Shown here piece by piece: positions 59,392 to 64,000 of a stretch of 64,000 nt of DNA. The notes beneath the pieces were generated by a model. It saw only the letters and a list, made by a program, of their open reading frames with translations. It did no database searches and was not told the origin of the DNA. A program made the position numbers and the translations under genes. This DNA is from Cerrena zonata (taxonomy: Eukaryota > Basidiomycota > Agaricomycetes > Polyporales > Cerrenaceae), in NCBI GenBank assembly GCA_038087015.1, contig JASBNA010000031.1:464712-528711 (forward strand), read 5' to 3'. Position 1 is the first letter of the stretch; every line of letters begins with the position of its first letter.

Positions 59392-60907
59392 ATGTTACTT
59401 CAAGGCTTCCCGGCAGAGTTGCTCTTCTTAATCGTCGCGGAGTTGTCACGGAAGGACCTTCTTCAGGTTGCATATCTTTCGAAGGAATTCCACCGATATG
59501 CAGTGATTTTCATATACAGAGATGTAACCCTCAGGAAGTATAGATCAGCATGGCACTTCTGCCGTACTCTTACTGCAATGAACCCAGGTCTATCCACCTT
59601 AGTCCATTATTTTTCGTGCATGGTGGAAGATTACAATGCCGACATTGCGGATATAGACGAAGAACTCAGAGGAGACGAGGAAGGAGACCCAGAAGAAGAA
59701 ATTTTACACGATCGTGTAACTTTCTGCAAAATGTTCCCGATCTGCATCGGACGTATGAACTCATTGCGATGTTTTCGATACATGCCACACCATAACTTGC
59801 ATGTCGGACTCTCAGCAGTCGTCCACGCCATTGCTAATAAATCAGCATTAAGGTCCCTTTCTATATTCGTCAAATACCTGGAGGTCGAGGACAACATTGG
59901 ATCTTTACCAGACCCAGACTTCCCTCACATCAAGTCCCTCGCTATTGATACTGGATACTTGCCAGCCTTCAACTCGAGCTTTAGCAATTGGATCGAAACC
60001 CTTCTCCGAACACATGCTGCCCGAATTCTCCAGTTATCTTTGGACGGAATGTCAGCTGGACGACCACTGGAAAACATTTCATCTCTACCATCGCTGAAGT
60101 ACCTGTCTATTTATTCAAACTTCCTAGGAACCTCCCTTGCCAACAAAACGCCTGAGCTGCGAAAGCTTCGTGTTCCATATCATTACGAGTCTCCTCCCAC
60201 TCCGCTACCCCACTCTACTTTTCAGCATCTCGAAGAGGTTGAGGCATCGGAATATGTTGTCAGCGTATCCGGACTGCTCAAAGGAAGACCAATACGCAGC
60301 TTGGAACTCGATGGGGCAACATTTGATGACCTCGATGATGTCCACTCCTGCAGAATGCCTTTCCGAGCGCCAGAATTCCCATTAGTTTGTACGACCCTAC
60401 AAACACTACCAGAATCATCCGTTTCCGTGACACGATTAGCTATCTATCTACAACGTGTTGTCGTTGATGATATGACTGGCCTCGCACCACACTTGGTCGG
60501 TCTCGAGCAATTGAAAATTTGTTTGATGGATCATTGGCATGTAAGTAGCCGGTCGAGGGATCCGGATTGTTGGACTCGTCCGATACGAGTACTGAATGAC
60601 TATCTAGGAAAAATTATTGGTTGATCTTGGGAAGAACTTCCTCTCACAGCTTCCTCGCCTTCACACATTTCTACTGAGTGACGCACCTCGGTTTGATTGG
60701 ATTGATGATGATTCTGGACGATTTGGGAACGCGTTCAAAAAAGACGTCCAAGAGCGTATCCTTAGTGTCTGGGATGACGGTGGCTATTGCTCTAACCTCA
60801 ATAGAGCATCTTTCACCGCGTTGCATGCATGGAATAAAGTTAAGGGGGATTGGATCGCCGAGCCTTATCCCGATAATCCCCAACTCTATCGTAACTACGA
60901 AGAATGA
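59392..60907 (+). CDS. F-box protein
   Basis: Two exons, 59392-60540 and about 60608-60907, joined by a 67-nt intron (gtaagt ... tctag). Without the splice the frame runs on to a spurious stop after GKIIG. The N-terminal F-box reads LLQGFPAELLFLIVAELSRK, DLLQVAYLSKEFHRYAV, FIYRDVTL. An acidic insert (DIDEELRGDEEGDPEEE) follows, then LRR-like repeats: LRSLSIFVKYLEVED, FPHIKSLAIDTGYLP, ILQLSLDGMSAG, LPSLKYLSIYSNFLG, IRSLELDGATFDDL and LVGLEQLKICLMDHWH. The second exon gives LLVDLGKNFLSQLPRLHTFL, FDWIDDDSGRFGNAF and ends LYRNYEE-stop. Full length (~480 residues). Predicted SCF E3 adaptor. Confidence 0.85.
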
Positions 60908-61119
60908 TATGGTGTCTTGCTATCTGAATGCATTTTCACTCCAAAATCATCGAGATAAGTAAGCAGTAATATTCCTTGAAATAACTTTTGTGCACTATTT
61001 TGACAAAAGGTAGCAAGCGCAAGCACATATGTTACATTTGACGCAGAAAGTAAGCAAGTACTCGTTCATACCCGATGGAGGCTTATTCGTTTTCACAGAT
61101 ATCCTTGAAGAAGAGGGAT

Positions 61120-62638
61120 TCAAACGCGAGTGTGGCTGTTGCCACGACCACGGGAGCCAGAGCCATGGCGTCTGGTCTCAAGCTCCTCACGTCGGGTGTG
61201 GCTCCGGCCACGACCACGAGAACCCGAACCATGTCTCCTTTTGGTCAGCTAGAGGGAGTGTAAGAGAGATAGTTAAGGTAGTCAGAGGGAGCAGACATAC
61301 CTCTTCACGACGGCCGTGGCTGTCACCACGGCCTCGAGAGCCTGAACCATGACGTCTGGCCTCGATTTCCTCACGGCGGACGTGGCTTCTACCACGAGAG
61401 CCTGAGCCATGACGCCTCTTGGTCAGCTACGTTAAAGTAGTAGTGTTAGTACGAAACTGAACCGTTCAATTTGACATAACTACTCTCACCTCCTCTCGGC
61501 GACCGTGACTATCACCACGTCCACGGGAGCCAGATCCGTGGCGTCTAGCCTCTAGTTCACGCCGGTTGTGGCTTCGTCCACGCGAGCCAGATCCATGGCG
61601 TCGAGCTTCGATTTCATCACGACGGACATGGCTGCGTCCACGAGAACCAGATCCATGACGTCTCTTGGTGAGCTATACCAAGGTTAGTACATTAAAGAAC
61701 AGTTGAACATGTACAGCTATGACCTACCTCTTCACGACGACCGCGACTATCCCCGCGGCCGCGAGAGCCAGATCCATGACGTCTGGCCTCAATTTCCTCC
61801 CGACGAACATGGCTACGTCCACGAGAGCCTGAGCCATGGCGCCTCTTGGTCAACTATTGATCATTGTAGTTAGAGACAATTGTGTAAAATTAAGAAGTAG
61901 TCGCACATACCTCCTCTCGTCGACCATGGCTATCGCCTCGTCCACGAGAACCAGAGCCATGACGTCTCTTGGTAAGCTGGAAGCAAAGGTTAACATCTAT
62001 CTCTGAACGACAAACATATTAGAAATCCTTCACCTCTTCGCGACGACCATGGCTATCCCCTCGGCCACGAGAGCCTGAGCCGTGGCGACGTGCCTCGAGT
62101 TCCTCTCGGCGAGCATGACTTCGGCCACGAGAGCCTGAACCGTGACGTCTTGCTTCAATTTCTTCCCGTCGACCGTGGCTACGGCCACGGGACCCAGAAC
62201 CGTGTCGCCTCTTGGTGAGCTGAAAAAATTAGGTTGAGGTTCTCGAACAATAATAAGTGGATATGAAGAGCCTTACATCAATTTCCTCACGACGTCCATG
62301 ACTGTTTCCGCGGCCCCTGGAGCCAGAATCACCGTGGCGCCTCGCTTCTAACTCACGGCGGTTGTGGCTACGACCGCGACTGCCACTGCCATGGCGGGGG
62401 TCGCGTGCCTCGAAGCGGAATGGGCTCCTACCACGGACGACAGGTTCAACCACTTCGCTGACACCAGAAACAATGGCATCTCGAAGAGTGAGGTCGGCGA
62501 CGTTAACCTGGAAAGTGGGATACTGTTAGAGCGATCAAAAGAAGCATATAGAGTATGAGTGTGCTTCACTGGAATGGCCGCTGCTGTGGTTACAACAGCC
62601 GCAAGAACGAAGAGAACGAAGTTCTTCTTGAATTGCAT
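61120..62638 (-). CDS. secreted multi-repeat peptide precursor (Kex2-processed repeat protein type)
   Basis: Eight exons, all junctions phase 0: 62570-62638, 62277-62507, 62034-62219, 61911-61976, 61728-61853, 61490-61672, 61301-61426 and 61120-61248, giving 371 residues. Exon 1 is a signal peptide (MQFKKNFVLFVLAAVVTTAAA). Exon 2 holds a propeptide (VNVADLTLRDAIVSGVSEVV) and two repeats. Exons 3-8 each begin LTKRRHGSGSRGR, and exons 3-7 end RREE at the donor. They hold 3, 1, 2, 3, 2 and 2 units, 15 in total with exon 2. A unit is HGSGSRGR, then SHV/SHN/GDSHG/GNSHT, then RR, then an acidic spacer EEIEA, EELEA, ELEA or EELTK, then RR/KRR. Dibasic sites on both sides of each HGSGSRGR core are as expected for Kex2 cleavage in the Golgi. 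The product would be a series of near-identical basic 11-13 residue peptides. No homolog is known to me; a structural basic repeat protein is the alternative. Confidence 0.85.
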
Positions 62639-62742
62639 AGTGATGGTTGGTTTAGTGTGGGCTGGTTAGCAAGTAAGAGGACTTGAGATATGCACGACCG
62701 ATGTTTAGCTGCGAGGCTGAGGTAAACAGCGTGGATGAGCAG

Positions 62743-62753
62743 GTATTTTATAC
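62743..62753 (-). promoter_or_regulatory. TATA box of the repeat-peptide precursor gene
   Basis: Minus strand reads GTATAAAATAC, a strong TATA match about 105-115 bp upstream of the start codon at 62638. A canonical TATA box at this distance suggests a regulated, potentially highly expressed gene. Confidence 0.6.
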
Positions 62754-64000
62754 TTGCGCAGAATAACGCCAAGCAGGTCACGGTGATCCGTTCAGAGAGC
62801 CTGTTCTCGAAATTTCGACATATTCCTCACGCAAGAGACATATTCTCAATGGCAGTACCGTCTTGGCATTGGGAAATAAACTCCAGCCTACACATGTAGT
62901 ACGAGGATAGCAATGCTCCCGACTTCGCAAAGACGAATTATTTTGACACCTTGGCGTGAGGAGCCTAAAAGCAAGGTTGGATACATCAGTAAGCTGGTGA
63001 ATCTATACTTTGTTGTCATATGGAGACAGCCAATTTGCTTTGTGAAAAACAAGGGTCGTACCCGTGGCCCATCCGACTAGAACATGATCGAGATTCTACC
63101 CAATGGGCGACATTTCCATATCTTCACAGTGACAGACAAATACCCGCAATAGAGATGGTAATCAAACCGTGTAGTTGGTCGATCAACAATCGCTGCGGAC
63201 CTGTGGAAGTGACACGAAGCACTGGGTTCCGTTTCCACGTTCTCGAGTCGCTCCCGAGGAGTGATCGCGGTACTAGTATTTAGTGGGAGTACATCTGCGT
63301 CCTATTTTTAAGTCGAATCACTTGGCACTTCAGTTTCAGCTCCATTTTCCCGCTGCGGATGTTGGATGAGAGAAAGCAACCTTCGAGCGCCTTCCCATGG
63401 TCAACAATACAGTGCCTGATCGGGTAACGTCGTTCACTGATTGACTCCGTTGGTTTCTGCTTCTTCAACTTCTCGGTCGTATTTGTTCGCTGTACACCGA
63501 GGCGACAATGGGTTTCCTATACAAATTTGAATAAGTATGTAAGCGTGAAAGAAGGAAAATGTCCAGCACTTCATACCTTGTTGTGGAAACAGACGTGTTT
63601 CATTGTTTTCACACCAACATTTCCACTGACTACAATCAGTATAACACGCTGTCTCCGGTGGTCTGGAAGTTAATATTTCGTTTGACGGTCGTCGGAATCC
63701 GTGGGGTTGGGTACCATACATAGGTAAAACGTCTCTTTGGATATGTGCCTGTGGTGTGGAGGAAATTACCATGGCCCAACTCCATAATTTCCTTTCTGGC
63801 CTGTCCACAAGGCGAAGTACATCTAGAAATCATCCTCATGCAAGACAGCTTGGCGATGCTTGATCGGGGTGGATTATTGCTGGTTATTCATATTCCATCG
63901 CCCAATGTAAGTTAGGCCTGATCCGATGACAACGTCGGGCGACCATTCTGGCATATTTGGGAAAGGAGATACCCATGAGGCGAAAAGCTTGTTTGGTGGA
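62754..64000. other. right edge, no supported gene
   Basis: About 1.2 kb. On the minus strand, frames around 63434-63839 and a Met near 63950 (MPEWSPDVVIGSGLTYIGRW) could be exons of a gene entering from outside the window. One piece is Cys-rich (CYTDCSQWKCWCENNE). I cannot join them into a credible protein. Confidence 0.3.

Noticed and set aside
61120..62507. Tandem direct repeats could suggest a CRISPR array or satellite.
   Set aside because: The repeats are an in-frame, spliced coding sequence with signal peptide and synonymous variation; there are no unique spacers of constant length, and the context is eukaryotic.
53016..62638. P450 plus repeat-peptide precursor as a RiPP biosynthetic cluster.
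   Set aside because: Two F-box genes and an LRR gene lie between them, no UstYa/DUF3328, tyrosinase or methyltransferase gene is seen, and the peptide core lacks the aromatic residues used in dikaritins.
61120..62638. Mating pheromone gene.
   Set aside because: Basidiomycete pheromones are short CaaX-terminated lipopeptides; this precursor ends HTRV and has no CaaX box, and no STE3-type receptor lies nearby.

Overview
The window looks like a chromosomal segment from a mushroom-forming basidiomycete (Agaricomycetes). Genes are broken by many short introns of about 45-70 nt with GTRNGT...YAG borders. F-box genes are numerous, and there are basidiomycete-type families (a GD-VGYI paralog family, a DUF6540-like gene, a MYND gene, a HET remnant). 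The genes are monocistronic on both strands, with no operons. All exon borders below were joined by eye using frame, splice signals and paralog comparison, so ends of multi-exon genes can shift slightly.

Left part (1-23 kb). Four paralogs of an unrecognised family (792-2435 -, 15059-16646 -, 17271-19637 -, 20744-22331 +) are interspersed with a GH105 rhamnogalacturonyl hydrolase (3060-4587 -), a MYND-finger protein (5667-7519 +), a HET-domain relic (7714-8365 -), a 2OG-Fe(II) oxygenase (8668-10303 -) and a secreted GH1 glycosidase (11704-14291 +). The paralogs share a conserved promoter block. The first carries one in-frame stop at a conserved Trp. The third has a ~650 bp terminal-inverted-repeat element inside an intron.

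Middle (23-47 kb). This part holds a coiled-coil nuclear-type protein (23725-25507 +), a Ser/Pro-rich disordered protein (28065-29510 -), a gene-poor stretch with an intron-containing tRNA-Glu(TTC) (33181-33266 +), and a tubby-like/DUF6593-like protein with a Lys/Pro-rich tail (33498-35392 +). Next come a second GH1 copy with a related promoter (36142-38697 +), an F-box relic abutting a broken protein kinase (38990-40292), an F-box gene, an APH-type kinase, a DUF6540-like gene and a DCR2-like phosphoesterase.

Right part (47-64 kb). Mitochondrial ribosomal protein uL23m is followed by a tandem pair of coiled-coil paralogs (48.2-52.0 kb), an intact 14-exon cytochrome P450, a short F-box gene, an LRR protein and a full-length F-box gene.

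The most striking gene is at 61120-62638 (-): a signal peptide followed by fifteen ~20-residue HGSGSRGR repeats bounded by KR/RR dibasic sites. The repeats are spread over seven in-phase exons carrying one, two or three units each. It has the architecture of a Kex2-processed repeat peptide precursor. GH105 and the two GH1 enzymes fit a plant-cell-wall (saprotrophic or plant-associated) lifestyle. No biosynthetic gene cluster, CRISPR array or virus is seen.
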